Both the position numbers and the translations under genes were made by a program. The notes below the pieces were generated by a model. That model searched no databases. It was not told where the DNA came from and saw only the letters and a list, made by a program, of their open reading frames with translations. A stretch of DNA of 64,000 nucleotides from Pseudomonas syringae (GTDB lineage Bacteria > Pseudomonadota > Gammaproteobacteria > Pseudomonadales > Pseudomonadaceae), in NCBI RefSeq assembly GCF_001698815.1, contig NZ_LGSI01000068.1, positions 62,001 to 126,000 of the forward strand. The letters are read 5' to 3'. This document shows positions 53,362 through 62,164 of the stretch, piece after piece; the stretch's first letter is position 1; each line of letters starts with the position of its first letter.

Positions 53362-55182
53362 ATGGCTGCACTGATCGAAGACTACGCATTGCTCGGTAAC
53401 TGCAAGACTGCCGCGCTGGTCGCCAGGGACGGGTCGCTGGACTGGTTATGTTTCCCACGGTTCGATTCGCCGGCCTGCTTCGCAGCATTGCTCGGTTCGA
53501 GCGATAACGGCCGCTGGAAGATCTCGCCAAAAGAGCCGGTTATCTTTACCGAGCGACGGTATCGCGAAGGGACCTTGATCCTGGAAACGGTCTTCCAGAC
53601 CGCAGGCGGTCGAGCCATGCTCATCGACTTCATGCCCGTCGACGAAGGCAGTCACGTGGTACGGATCGTGGTCGGGCTTGAAGGTGAAGTCGCCTTCGGC
53701 ATGGACTTGGCCATCCGTTTCGATTACGGCAGCACCGTTCCGTGGGTGGAAAACAGAGATGGCGAGACATTGACCGCGATTGCCGGTCCGGAAATGCTGG
53801 TGTTGCGCGCCACGGAGACCCTGCACGCGCTGGATCACCATACTGGCTGCGATTTTCGCGTCACGGCGGGCCATCGCGAGACGTTCATATTGAGCCATCA
53901 GGCTTCCACTGAAACCCTGCAAACAGCCATTGATACCGAGCAGGAGCTGCAGCGCACCGAGGGTTTCTGGCGCGAGTTTTCGGATCGCTGTCCTGACGTC
54001 GGGCAGTGGACTGCGCAGGTCAAACGCTCGCTGATCACCCTCAAAGCCATGACCTATGCGCCCACTGGCGGCATCGTCGCGGCGGTCACCACGTCGCTGC
54101 CCGAGCAATTGGGTGGCGAGCGCAACTGGGACTACCGGTTTTGCTGGCTGCGTGATGCAACGATGACGTTGCTCGCGTTCATGAACCTGGGGTATTTCGA
54201 GGAAGCGTCGGCGTGGCGTGAATGGCTGCTGCGCTCAGTGGCCGGTAATCCGGAACAGATTCAGATCATGTATGGGCTGGGTGGCGAAAGGCGCTTGCCG
54301 GAATACGAGCTGCCCTGGCTAAGCGGTTACGAAAACTCCAAACCGGTACGCATCGGCAACGCGGCGGCGACGCAAATGCAACTGGACGTCTATGGCGAAG
54401 TCGCTGACGCCATGATACAGGCGTTGAAAGGCGGCCTGCCACGGCTGCCGCGCAGCGTAGCGATTTCCAAAGTCATCATGCCGTTCCTTGAGAAGGTTTG
54501 GCATATGCCGGACAAAGGCATCTGGGAGATTCGCGCTGAACCACGGCATTTTACCCATTCCAAAGTCATGACCTGGGTCGCCTTCGATCGCAACGCGTCG
54601 CTGATTGCGCAGACTGCTGTCACCGATGAGGACCGGGCATTGGCCCAGCACTACCGCAGCGTGGCTGACCAGATACATGCAGATGTGTGCCTGAATGGAT
54701 TTGATTCGGCGCTGGGCAGTTTCGTTCAGACCTACGGCGCCAAGGCGCTGGACGCCAGCCTGCTGCAAATCGCGTTGACGGGGTTCTTGCCGGCTGATGA
54801 CCCACGGGTTGTCGGGACGGTCGCGCAGATCGAGCGCAGCCTGATGCAGGATGGCTTGCTGTTGCGTTATGACAGTGATCGTAGCGCGGACGGCGTTTCC
54901 GGCAGTGAAGGGACTTTTCTGGTCTGCTCATTCTGGCTGGCGGACGTCTACGTCCTGCTGGGGCGGCGCCAGGAAGCCAGGGAGTTGTTCGACCGCTTAT
55001 GCGGGCTGAGCAATGACGTGGGGCTGCTGGCCGAGCAATATGACCCTCGCAGCAAGCGCATGTTGGGCAATTTCCCCCAGGCGTTCAGTCACATCGGCAT
55101 TATCAACACGGCTTTGAACCTGCACCGCGTGATGTGCCCGGTCAAGGCTCGGGCGATGTGCGAGGCTACAACTGCCGAATAA
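53362..55182 (+). CDS. Glycoside hydrolase family 15 protein
   Basis: This 606-residue protein begins with the family start IEDYALLGNCKTAALVARDGSLDWLCFPRFDSPACFAALL-like pattern (about residues 4-43). An (alpha/alpha)6 barrel follows, with RNWDYRFCWLRDATMTL holding the general acid region and EGTFLVCSFWLADVY holding the second Glu. Bacterial GH15 proteins include glucoamylases, trehalases and glucodextranases. Next to an operon for glucose 6-phosphate use and not far from trehalose genes, a trehalase-like role is possible but not shown. No signal peptide is seen. It starts 54 bases after the HAD gene and is probably co-transcribed. Confidence 0.92.
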   Translation: MAALIEDYALLGNCKTAALVARDGSLDWLCFPRFDSPACFAALLGSSDNGRWKISPKEPVIFTERRYREGTLILETVFQTAGGRAMLIDFMPVDEGSHVVRIVVGLEGEVAFGMDLAIRFDYGSTVPWVENRDGETLTAIAGPEMLVLRATETLHALDHHTGCDFRVTAGHRETFILSHQASTETLQTAIDTEQELQRTEGFWREFSDRCPDVGQWTAQVKRSLITLKAMTYAPTGGIVAAVTTSLPEQLGGERNWDYRFCWLRDATMTLLAFMNLGYFEEASAWREWLLRSVAGNPEQIQIMYGLGGERRLPEYELPWLSGYENSKPVRIGNAAATQMQLDVYGEVADAMIQALKGGLPRLPRSVAISKVIMPFLEKVWHMPDKGIWEIRAEPRHFTHSKVMTWVAFDRNASLIAQTAVTDEDRALAQHYRSVADQIHADVCLNGFDSALGSFVQTYGAKALDASLLQIALTGFLPADDPRVVGTVAQIERSLMQDGLLLRYDSDRSADGVSGSEGTFLVCSFWLADVYVLLGRRQEARELFDRLCGLSNDVGLLAEQYDPRSKRMLGNFPQAFSHIGIINTALNLHRVMCPVKARAMCEATTAE

Positions 55183-55198
55183 CCGGTCAACTGCCGGG

Positions 55199-55879
55199 TT
55201 ACATGGCTTTTCTGAACGTGATATTGATCCGCTGTTCGCCCAGCAGCGGGTGCTCCGCTGGCTTGATCGGCAACACGCCGTGAAAACGCAGGCGATCGAC
55301 ACCGCCCCAGACCACCACGTCGCCGTGCTGCAAGACGATCCGCTGTGCCTTGTCGGCGCGCTCGAAGCCGCCAAACAGAAACACCGCCGCAATTCCCAAT
55401 GACAGCGATACCACCGGCCATTGCAGATCCTGCTCGTCCTTGTCCTGATGCAGGGACATTTTCGCGCCCGGAATATAGCAGTTGATCAGGCAGGCGTCGG
55501 GGGTAAAACCGGGGAAGCCGGTGGCCGATGCCGCTTCGCGTGCCAGTTGCATCAGCACCTCGGGTATTGGCGGCCAGGGCTGGCTCGTTTGTGGATCCAC
55601 GGCGCTGTAACGATAGCCGTGACGGTCGGTAGACCAGCCAAAACTGCCGCAACTGCTGAGTGCGGCAGACATGGTGAAACCGCCGGGAGTCACCATGTGC
55701 CGAAACGGCGCCTGGGCCAGCACGCTCTCCAATGCGGGAAGCACGCGCTCGATCCAGGGCGTCGCAAAGCTGCGCAATACCCAGGAGCAAGGACCGATCT
55801 GTTCAACCGCAGGCTCCACCTGCTGCGGATCATCGCTGAACAGATCGAAGGTGAGTGGAGTATTGCCTTCACGCTTCAT
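55199..55879 (-). CDS. alkB: Alkylated-base dioxygenase AlkB
   Basis: This 226-residue Fe(II)/2-oxoglutarate dioxygenase removes methyl groups from 1-methyladenine and 3-methylcytosine in DNA. The iron ligands appear as HQDKDE (His-x-Asp) and the distal His in RLRFHGV; the 2-oxoglutarate Arg pair is in RINITFRKAM. CYIPGAKMSLHQD is the family core. It is convergent with the GH15 gene, 16 bases away. No ada gene is beside it. Identification is firm. Confidence 0.95.
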   Translation of the reverse strand: MKREGNTPLTFDLFSDDPQQVEPAVEQIGPCSWVLRSFATPWIERVLPALESVLAQAPFRHMVTPGGFTMSAALSSCGSFGWSTDRHGYRYSAVDPQTSQPWPPIPEVLMQLAREAASATGFPGFTPDACLINCYIPGAKMSLHQDKDEQDLQWPVVSLSLGIAAVFLFGGFERADKAQRIVLQHGDVVVWGGVDRLRFHGVLPIKPAEHPLLGEQRINITFRKAM

Positions 55880-55899
55880 GGTGTGCAGACGGGCAGGGC

Positions 55900-56082
55900 T
55901 TACAAAGCTTTGCTGACTTTGACATCAGAGATGGTGTCGCCGCTCTGATCGTGCATTTTTTCCAGTGCCGCACGCGCTTCGTCAACCGAGGCTGAACTCA
56001 GTTGAGCAAATTCGAAGCGGCGCTCGCCGTTGAGTTTGTAGCTGATGGCGAACTTGGTAGTCGGTGTCGCAGGCGTATTCAA
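55900..56082 (-). CDS. Hypothetical 60-residue protein with TTG start
   Basis: A small soluble protein: a strand pair containing FAISYKLNGERRFEFAQL, then a helix ASVDEARAALEKMHDQ and a final strand. It looks like a compact beta-alpha fold. The first codon is TTG, preceded by AAGGAG five bases away, and no ATG lies nearby in this frame. It precedes alkB on the same strand by 20 bases and follows the DUF1883 gene by 25, so the three may be co-transcribed. Function unknown. Confidence 0.7.
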   Translation of the reverse strand: MNTPATPTTKFAISYKLNGERRFEFAQLSSASVDEARAALEKMHDQSGDTISDVKVSKAL

Positions 56083-56107
56083 GAGATCTCCTTGATGAAA
56101 GCTGTGA

Positions 56108-56413
56108 TCAGCTCAGTCGTGTGGTCGAACGACGGACGATTTTGATCGAGTGCGTGAACGTGCTTTTACGCCCGCCATTGGTGTCCAGCTTGCGACCGGC
56201 AGTATCAATAGTGATATTCCAGAAGCCAGTGCTGGGCGCAGCGATCTTGGCCGGGAATTTGTCGAAAGCACCGCCATGATAGGTGTGGCGGCCTCCGTTC
56301 TTGAAGCTGCGGAAGTTTGAATCGTTCATTAGGCGAATATTGCAGAGCTGGGAGCACTCGATAACGACCAGGTCGTCTTCGTTGAGGTGCTCGCGCTGGT
56401 GTACGAATTTCAT
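56108..56413 (-). CDS. DUF1883 protein
   Basis: This 101-residue protein matches the DUF1883 family: an N-terminal block LNEDDLVVIECSQLCNIRLM, then NFRSFKNGGRHTYHGG, then GFWNITIDTAGR near the end. In other bacteria this domain occurs alone or fused to TIR domains; the function is unknown. The ribosome site is GGAGACATTC before ATG 56411-56413. It lies upstream of the 60-residue gene and alkB on the same strand. Confidence 0.85.
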   Translation of the reverse strand: MKFVHQREHLNEDDLVVIECSQLCNIRLMNDSNFRSFKNGGRHTYHGGAFDKFPAKIAAPSTGFWNITIDTAGRKLDTNGGRKSTFTHSIKIVRRSTTRLS

Positions 56414-56582
56414 GAATGTCTCCGACGATAAGGCTTTTTTCGAAAAACCAAAACGATAGCACGGTGAGCCCCGGCATTACCCGGCGATTGAAACTTTATT
56501 GCAGTGTTTCTGGCTAAAAGTGCCCTAACCGGGATTTAATCGCCCCCACGCTTGTCGTAGCACTTTTATTTGGGAGGATTGT

Positions 56583-56933
56583 ATGAAATTGGGTGTTGTC
56601 ATTTTGGCTCTCGCGATGACCGGTTGCGCCACCGTCGCGGACATCGAACACACACCGGCCACGATGAACGTGATGTCTGGCAAAAATCCGCAGGAATATG
56701 CCGAGTGTTTCGTCAAAAAAATTGCCGACAGTCGTAAGCCGCCGACCATTGAGCCGCATCACGATGGTTTAAGGGTGATCGTTGCGCAGAAACTCAACAA
56801 AGACCCGGCCGCCATTCTGGATATCGAAACGCGCTCCGGCGGCAGCTCCATCAAGGTCTACGAACGCTTGTCGAATTTGCCGCTGCGGCCTAAAGATGTA
56901 CAGCGCGCGGCCACTGCCTGTATTTCCGGTTGA
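56583..56933 (+). CDS. Small lipoprotein
   Basis: This 116-residue protein starts with a lipoprotein signal peptide: MKLGVVILALAMTGC, with lipobox AMTGC and the lipidated Cys15. The mature part holds a few strands and a conserved-looking Cys pair (ECFVKK and TACISG) that may form a disulfide. The ribosome site is GGGAGGAT. I do not recognise the family. No Asp follows the Cys at +2, so it should go to the outer membrane. It stands alone, divergent from the DUF1883 gene. Confidence 0.78.
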   Translation: MKLGVVILALAMTGCATVADIEHTPATMNVMSGKNPQEYAECFVKKIADSRKPPTIEPHHDGLRVIVAQKLNKDPAAILDIETRSGGSSIKVYERLSNLPLRPKDVQRAATACISG

Positions 56934-57000
56934 TTCGTTCTGGCCGCTGAACAGCGGCCTTCACCAGGAATGACACTACGTTGCGGGGCTGGAGAAACGG

Positions 57001-57282
57001 CTATTTGCAAACCACCAGCACACTGCGGCTTTTGAAATTGCCTACGTCCACCCCCAGCGTCTTGTCAGCTTCTTTGGGCTGCGGCGTGCCGTCGGTCCCG
57101 ACAATCTCGTAACCTGTGCCGGCACAGGAGGCGTCAGCCTTCTCGTAACAGCTGGCCCATGACATGGCTTCGCCCGAGCAATCAATGCTCAGGCCTTGCT
57201 TACCGTTTTTCATGTAGGTGTTAGATGCAGTCGCACAGCCAGCAAGGCCCAGTACAGCAATAACGGACAAAAGTCTGATCAT
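57001..57282 (-). CDS. Small lipoprotein, Cys-rich
   Basis: This 93-residue protein has the signal MIRLLSVIAVLGLAGC with lipobox LAGC and lipidated Cys16. The mature domain carries several Cys residues (SIDCSGEAMSWASCYEKADASCAGTGYEIVG), resembling small Cys-rich outer-membrane lipoproteins of pseudomonads. It is convergent with the preceding lipoprotein gene. Function unknown. Confidence 0.8.
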   Translation of the reverse strand: MIRLLSVIAVLGLAGCATASNTYMKNGKQGLSIDCSGEAMSWASCYEKADASCAGTGYEIVGTDGTPQPKEADKTLGVDVGNFKSRSVLVVCK

Positions 57283-57397
57283 GTTTTTTTGCGCTTCATG
57301 GTAAGGCTAATTGGGAAAAGTTGCGGTTCGCAGGTTCGACACAGCGAATATGCCATCGTTCCGACATCATTCGGGCAACCTTACGATCAAGGCGCGA

Positions 57398-57586
57398 TCA
57401 AGGCTTGGTGCTGGACCGACGACGTGCCGCCTTGGGTTGATCCTGCAAGACCGCAGCCACTTCGATGGCTGCACTCTCAGTGGCGAATGGTCCGGCAATT
57501 GACTCGCCGTCGGCGGCGGTTACCCACCATTGGCCATCTTCAAGTTTTTTGATCAGATACCCGTTTACGCTTTTTACGTCCGACAT
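57398..57586 (-). CDS. Hypothetical 62-residue protein
   Basis: A small soluble protein, MSDVKSVNGYLIKKLEDGQW..., with a beta-rich first part (WWVTAADGESIAGPF), a helix (ESAAIEVAAVLQD), and a basic Arg/Ser/Lys tail (ARRRSSTKP). The pattern of a short strand motif followed by an FATESAAIEVA helix resembles small peptide-like regulators but no family is recognised. ATG 57584-57586 has GAGGCA upstream. It sits between the Cys-rich lipoprotein gene and the ugd remnant. Confidence 0.68.
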   Translation of the reverse strand: MSDVKSVNGYLIKKLEDGQWWVTAADGESIAGPFATESAAIEVAAVLQDQPKAARRRSSTKP

Positions 57587-57606
57587 CGAAACTGCCTCGT
57601 TCAGTA

Positions 57607-58002
57607 GTGTTCAAGCCGCGCATGATAAAGCGCCTGCCATCTAGCTGTCGCCCCCGCGTCACAGGGTCGCAACGGGTTCACGTTGTGAAGGCCGAGGCTC
57701 GACGTGATGGTCCGGACCCTGCGACCTTAGCAGCGCAATATTCCCGCGCAATCCAGACGCTTCAGCTACGCTTGCACGAATCGTTGTACAGCTGTGTAGA
57801 AGGCGCAGATGCAGTTGTTCTGGTCACCGATTTGAAGCAGTTTCGCCAGCCAGATTTAGCCCGGATACGTGGTTTGATGCGTATGCTGGTGCTGTTCGAT
57901 GGTCGCAATATCTATGATTTTGCGGAACTATCTGCTCAGGGATTCCTCTACCATGGCATCGGACGGCCAGTGGCGGGGCATTGTAAGGTGACCTCCGCCT
58001 GA
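57607..58002 (+). pseudogene. ugd: C-terminal remnant of UDP-glucose 6-dehydrogenase
   Basis: The open frame codes for 131 residues, but only the last 70 or so resemble a known protein. VEGADAVVLVTDLKQFRQPD, LVLFDGRNIYD and GFLYHGIGRP are the hallmarks of the UDP-binding C-terminal domain of UDP-glucose dehydrogenase (intact proteins read ALVIVTEWKQFRSPDF, FDGRNLYDP and Y-x-x-IGR). The NAD domain, the catalytic Cys and the central domain are all missing, and the first 60 residues have no family pattern. In P. aeruginosa intact ugd is next to galU, as this remnant is. It is therefore an eroded gene; short peptide expression cannot be excluded. Confidence 0.72.
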
Positions 58003-58046
58003 TTAGACTGCGCCGCAAACACCCACAGCCCTTATCAAGGACTCTT

Positions 58047-58880
58047 ATGATCAAAAAATGCTTGTTCCCAGCAGCCGGTTACGGCACTCGCTTTTTGCCA
58101 GCGACCAAAGCCATGCCCAAGGAAATGCTGCCGGTGGTCAACAAGCCACTGATCCAATATGGCGTGGAAGAAGCACTTGATGCAGGTCTGAATGAAATCT
58201 CCATCGTCACTGGTCGTGGCAAACGCGCTCTCGAAGACCATTTCGACATCAGCTATGAGCTGGAAAATCAAATCAAAGGCACCGACAAGGAAAAATACCT
58301 GGTCGGTATTCGCCGCCTGATCGACGAGTGCAGCTTTTCCTACACCCGTCAGACCGAAATGAAAGGTCTGGGTCACGCGATCCTCAGCGGTCGCCCGCTG
58401 ATCGGTAACGAAGCCTTCGCCGTGGTTCTGGCCGATGACTTGTGTGTAAACCTCGACGGCGAGGGTGTACTGGCCCAGATGGTCAAGCTGCACAAGCACT
58501 ATGGCTGCTCAATCGTTGCCATTCAGGAAGTTGATCCGAGCGAAACCCAGAAATACGGTGTTATTGCCGGTGAAGAAATCAAGCCAGGTCTGTTCCGCGT
58601 GACGGACATGGTTGAAAAGCCGAAACCAGAAGATGCGCCGTCCAACCTGGCGATCATTGGTCGTTACATTCTGACGCCGGACATCTTCGAAAAAATCGAG
58701 GCGACAGAGCCGGGCAAAGGCGGTGAAATCCAGATCACCGACGCCCTGATGAAACAGGCGGCTGAAGGCAACGTGCTGGCTTACAAGTTCAAAGGCACTC
58801 GCTTCGACTGCGGCGGCGCTGAAGGTTACATCGAAGCAACCAACTTCTGCTTCGAGCATTTCTACAAGAAAGGCAGCTAA
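58047..58880 (+). CDS. galU: UTP-glucose-1-phosphate uridylyltransferase
   Basis: This 277-residue enzyme makes UDP-glucose from UTP and glucose 1-phosphate for LPS and other glycans. It has the nucleotide loop FPAAGYGTRFLPATKAMPKE, VNKPLIQYGVEEA, LADDLCVN and the late GTRFDCGGAEGYIEA segment. The ribosome site is AAGGA, five bases before ATG. It is followed by a strong terminator. Length and motifs are typical of Pseudomonas GalU. Confidence 0.97.
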   Translation: MIKKCLFPAAGYGTRFLPATKAMPKEMLPVVNKPLIQYGVEEALDAGLNEISIVTGRGKRALEDHFDISYELENQIKGTDKEKYLVGIRRLIDECSFSYTRQTEMKGLGHAILSGRPLIGNEAFAVVLADDLCVNLDGEGVLAQMVKLHKHYGCSIVAIQEVDPSETQKYGVIAGEEIKPGLFRVTDMVEKPKPEDAPSNLAIIGRYILTPDIFEKIEATEPGKGGEIQITDALMKQAAEGNVLAYKFKGTRFDCGGAEGYIEATNFCFEHFYKKGS

Positions 58881-58911
58881 AGCTCTGAGATTCTTTCAGA
58901 CTTTCTTGTAG

Positions 58912-58943
58912 GACAAAGCCACCTTCGGGTGGCTTTGTCGTTT
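58912..58943 (+). terminator. Terminator of galU
   Basis: GACAAAGCCACC (58912-58923) pairs perfectly with GGTGGCTTTGTC (58928-58939) around a TTCG tetraloop, followed by GTTTCT. Confidence 0.85.
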
Positions 58944-58992
58944 CTGACTGAGCGCTAAGCGGTTATGCTGTCGTTCTGTTCAGGAGACTCAC

Positions 58993-60360
58993 ATGGCTTA
59001 CGATTTCGACCTCTTTGTAATTGGCGCTGGCTCCGGCGGCGTACGTGCTGGCCGATTTGCTGCAGGATTTGGTGCCCGCGTGGCGGTTGCCGAAAGCCGT
59101 TATCTGGGAGGTACCTGTGTCAATGTTGGCTGCGTACCCAAGAAATTTCTGGTTTATGGCGCCCATTACGCGGAAGACTTCGAGCAAGCCAAGAGCTTTG
59201 GCTGGACCAGTGGCGAACCGGGTTTCAACTGGTCCACACTGATCGCCAATAAAGACAAGCAAATCCATCACCTCAACGGCATCTATCGCAATCTGCTGGT
59301 CAACAGCGGCGTAACGCTACTTGAAGGCCACGCACAGCTGACCGGGCCGAACCAGGTGTTGATCAACGGTCAGACCTACAGCGCCGAACATATCCTCATC
59401 GCCACCGGCGGCTGGCCGCAAATGCCCGACATTCCAGGCCGTGAGCACGCGATCAACTCCAACGAAGCCTTCTTTCTAAAAGAATTGCCCAAGCGCATCG
59501 TCGTTGTCGGTGGTGGTTACATTGCGGTGGAATTCGCTTCGATTTTCCATGGCCTGGGCGCCGACACCACGCTGATGTATCGCGGCGAGCTGTTCCTGCG
59601 AGGCTTCGATGGCAGCGTGCGTACGCACTTGCATGAAGAGCTGACCAAGCGCGGCATGAAGGTTCGTTTCAACTCGAATATCGAGCGTATCGAAAAACTG
59701 GCCGATGGCACTCTGCAGGCGCATCTTGAAGATGGCAGTTCCTTGAGCACCGATTGCGTGTTCTATGCCACCGGGCGCCGGCCGATGCTCGACAACCTTG
59801 GCCTGGAAACAGTAGACGTCAAGCTCAACAAAGACGGCTTTGTTGATGTAGACGAGAACTATCAGACCTGCGAGCCCTCAATCCTGGCGATTGGCGATGT
59901 GATCGGTCGTGTGCAGCTCACGCCGGTTGCACTGGCTGAAGGCATGGCCGTGGCGCGGCGCCTGTTTCAACCTGATCAGTATCGTCCAGTGGATTACTCG
60001 CACATTCCGACCGCGGTATTCAGCCTGCCGAACATCGGTACGGTTGGTCTCACCGAGGAAGAGGCGCGCAAGGCCGGTCACGAAGTGCAGATCTTCGAAA
60101 GCCGCTTCCGGCCGATGAAGCTGACCCTGACCGACAATCAAGAGCGCACCCTGATGAAACTGGTGGTCGATGCCACTACCGACAAGGTTCTGGGATGCCA
60201 TATGGTCGGTCCGGATGCCGGTGAAATTGTCCAGAGTCTGGCAATCGCGCTGAAGGCTGGCGCGACCAAGCGCATTTTCGACGACACCATCGGCGTACAT
60301 CCGACACTGGCTGAAGAGTTTGTGACGATGCGTACTCCGGTCTCCCCCAAGCAAGCCTGA
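58993..60360 (+). CDS. gor: Glutathione-disulfide reductase
   Basis: This 455-residue flavoprotein reduces oxidised glutathione with NADPH. The FAD loop is GAGSGGVRAGRFAA, the redox pair is in GGTCVNVGCVPKK, the NADPH loop is VVGGGYIAVEFA, and the C-terminal HPTLAEEFVTM holds the catalytic His-Glu pair. It starts behind CAGGAGAC and follows the galU terminator, so it has its own promoter. The galU-gor order matches other pseudomonads. Confidence 0.97.
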   Translation: MAYDFDLFVIGAGSGGVRAGRFAAGFGARVAVAESRYLGGTCVNVGCVPKKFLVYGAHYAEDFEQAKSFGWTSGEPGFNWSTLIANKDKQIHHLNGIYRNLLVNSGVTLLEGHAQLTGPNQVLINGQTYSAEHILIATGGWPQMPDIPGREHAINSNEAFFLKELPKRIVVVGGGYIAVEFASIFHGLGADTTLMYRGELFLRGFDGSVRTHLHEELTKRGMKVRFNSNIERIEKLADGTLQAHLEDGSSLSTDCVFYATGRRPMLDNLGLETVDVKLNKDGFVDVDENYQTCEPSILAIGDVIGRVQLTPVALAEGMAVARRLFQPDQYRPVDYSHIPTAVFSLPNIGTVGLTEEEARKAGHEVQIFESRFRPMKLTLTDNQERTLMKLVVDATTDKVLGCHMVGPDAGEIVQSLAIALKAGATKRIFDDTIGVHPTLAEEFVTMRTPVSPKQA

Positions 60361-60436
60361 TTAACGCGAACACGCGCTAACCCGAGATTCAGGATGAAAC
60401 TCGGGAACACCCTATATTTGTGGAAGGACCCGGCCA

Positions 60437-62164
60437 TTGAGCAGAAATCACCCTTGGGCAGTACTACCACTGCACCCTGCCGAGCAAGACGAAGACTCTA
60501 TGCGCAAGATAGATGCGTTGCGTGAAAGCGAACGACAATTCCGTATGCTGGCTGACAACATGAGTCAGCTGGCCTGGACTGCTGATTCGGCGGGCAATGT
60601 CTATTGGTACAACGAGCGCTGGTATACCTACACCGGCTCATCCCTTGAAGCCATGCAGGCTCTGGGTTGGCGGTCGGTGCATCATCCTGATCACGTGGAG
60701 CGAGTCACAACCCGGTCGGCGCATTGCTTTGCTACCGGCTCGATCTGGGAAGACACATTTCCGCTGCTGGGCAAAGATGGCACTTACAGCTGGTTTCTGT
60801 CCCGCGCATTGCCCATGCGTGATGAGCAAGGTCATATCACCCACTGGCTGGGGACCAATACCGACATCACCGCTCAGGTGAGTGCCGAAGAGGCTTTACG
60901 CGAGCTCAATGAAAGTCTCGAGCGCCGGGTCGCCGAGCGGACTCGCGAACTGGCCACCATCAACGAACTGTTGCAAAGAGAGATGGCCGAGCGCGAGCAG
61001 GCCCAGGAAGCGTTGCGGCACGCGCAGAAAATGGATGCCATCGGCCAATTGACTGGCGGGATCGCCCATGATTTCAACAATATGCTCACCGGCGTATTGG
61101 GCGCTCTGGACCTGATCCAGCGCCGAATAGCGGCTGGACGTGTCGGTGAAATCGACCGTTATATTCAGGTCGCAGTAACTTCCGCCAATCGCGCCGCCGC
61201 GTTGACTCACCGGCTACTGGCCTTCGCACGCCGCCAATCACTCAACAACCGCAACGTAGACGTCAACCACATGGTGACGTCCATGGAAGAATTGTTGCGC
61301 CGCACCACGGGTGAAAGCATCGAGTTGTGCATCGACCTGGACCACGACCTGCGGCAAACGCATACCGATGAGCATCAGTTGGAAAATGCACTTCTGAATC
61401 TGGTCATCAACGCCAGGGATGCGATGCCCGAAGGCGGTCAATTGATCGTGCGCAGTCGCAACGTCGACATTCGCGCTCCGCAGGGCGTGGTCAGTCCTGG
61501 CGAGTATGTGCAACTCAGTATTGAAGACACTGGCTGCGGGATGTCCGCAGACGTTATCGAACGCGCTTTTGATCCCTTCTTCACCACCAAACCCATTGGG
61601 CAGGGCACCGGCCTGGGCTTGTCCATGGTTTATGGCTTTATCAAACAAGCCGGCGGCCACGTTCAAATCGACAGCGTTGAAGGGCGGGGTACGCGCATCG
61701 ATCTTTATCTGCCATGCCGGTTCAAGGAAGCTGTGCGGGATGTGGCGGAGGCGGGTGCCGCCCATTCGCCCCGAGCTGTCGAGGGCGAGCGCGTACTGGT
61801 CGTTGAAGACGAAGATGCAGTCAGGATGCTGGTGATCGATGTGTTGCGCGAGCTGGGTTACTCAACCCTTGAGGCCAGTGATGCCAAGGTGGCGTTACCC
61901 CTGTTGCAGGGCGCCGAGCGTATTGATCTGCTGATCACCGATGTAGGCTTGCCTGGCATGAATGGCCGACAGCTTGCGGAGATTGCTCGACAGCAGCGTC
62001 CGGCATTGCAAGTGCTGTTCATTACCGGCTACGCGCCCAGCGCTGAGAACCGCAGTGACTTCCTCGACTCAGGGATGGACATGTTGGCCAAGCCGTTTAG
62101 TGTCGATGAGCTTGCACTGCGGATTCGGAAAATGATCGAAGGGCGCATGCCGGTTCACGCCTGA
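60437..62164 (+). CDS. PAS-domain hybrid histidine kinase
   Basis: This 575-residue cytoplasmic protein has a PAS domain with PAC motif (about 30-150, including WTADSAGNVYWYNERW), a coiled-coil linker (150-195), and a HisKA-type dimer domain with the phospho-acceptor His in GGIAHDFNNML. The HATPase region has NLVINARDAMPEGG, DTGCGMS and GQGTGLGLSMVYG. A C-terminal receiver has its phospho-Asp in LLITDVGLPGMNG. No membrane span is visible. It starts at TTG 60437 behind GGAAGGA; ATG 60500 is an alternative. No separate response regulator lies beside it. Its 3' end overlaps the convergent KfrA gene by 10 bases. The signal is unknown. Confidence 0.92.
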   Translation: MSRNHPWAVLPLHPAEQDEDSMRKIDALRESERQFRMLADNMSQLAWTADSAGNVYWYNERWYTYTGSSLEAMQALGWRSVHHPDHVERVTTRSAHCFATGSIWEDTFPLLGKDGTYSWFLSRALPMRDEQGHITHWLGTNTDITAQVSAEEALRELNESLERRVAERTRELATINELLQREMAEREQAQEALRHAQKMDAIGQLTGGIAHDFNNMLTGVLGALDLIQRRIAAGRVGEIDRYIQVAVTSANRAAALTHRLLAFARRQSLNNRNVDVNHMVTSMEELLRRTTGESIELCIDLDHDLRQTHTDEHQLENALLNLVINARDAMPEGGQLIVRSRNVDIRAPQGVVSPGEYVQLSIEDTGCGMSADVIERAFDPFFTTKPIGQGTGLGLSMVYGFIKQAGGHVQIDSVEGRGTRIDLYLPCRFKEAVRDVAEAGAAHSPRAVEGERVLVVEDEDAVRMLVIDVLRELGYSTLEASDAKVALPLLQGAERIDLLITDVGLPGMNGRQLAEIARQQRPALQVLFITGYAPSAENRSDFLDSGMDMLAKPFSVDELALRIRKMIEGRMPVHA

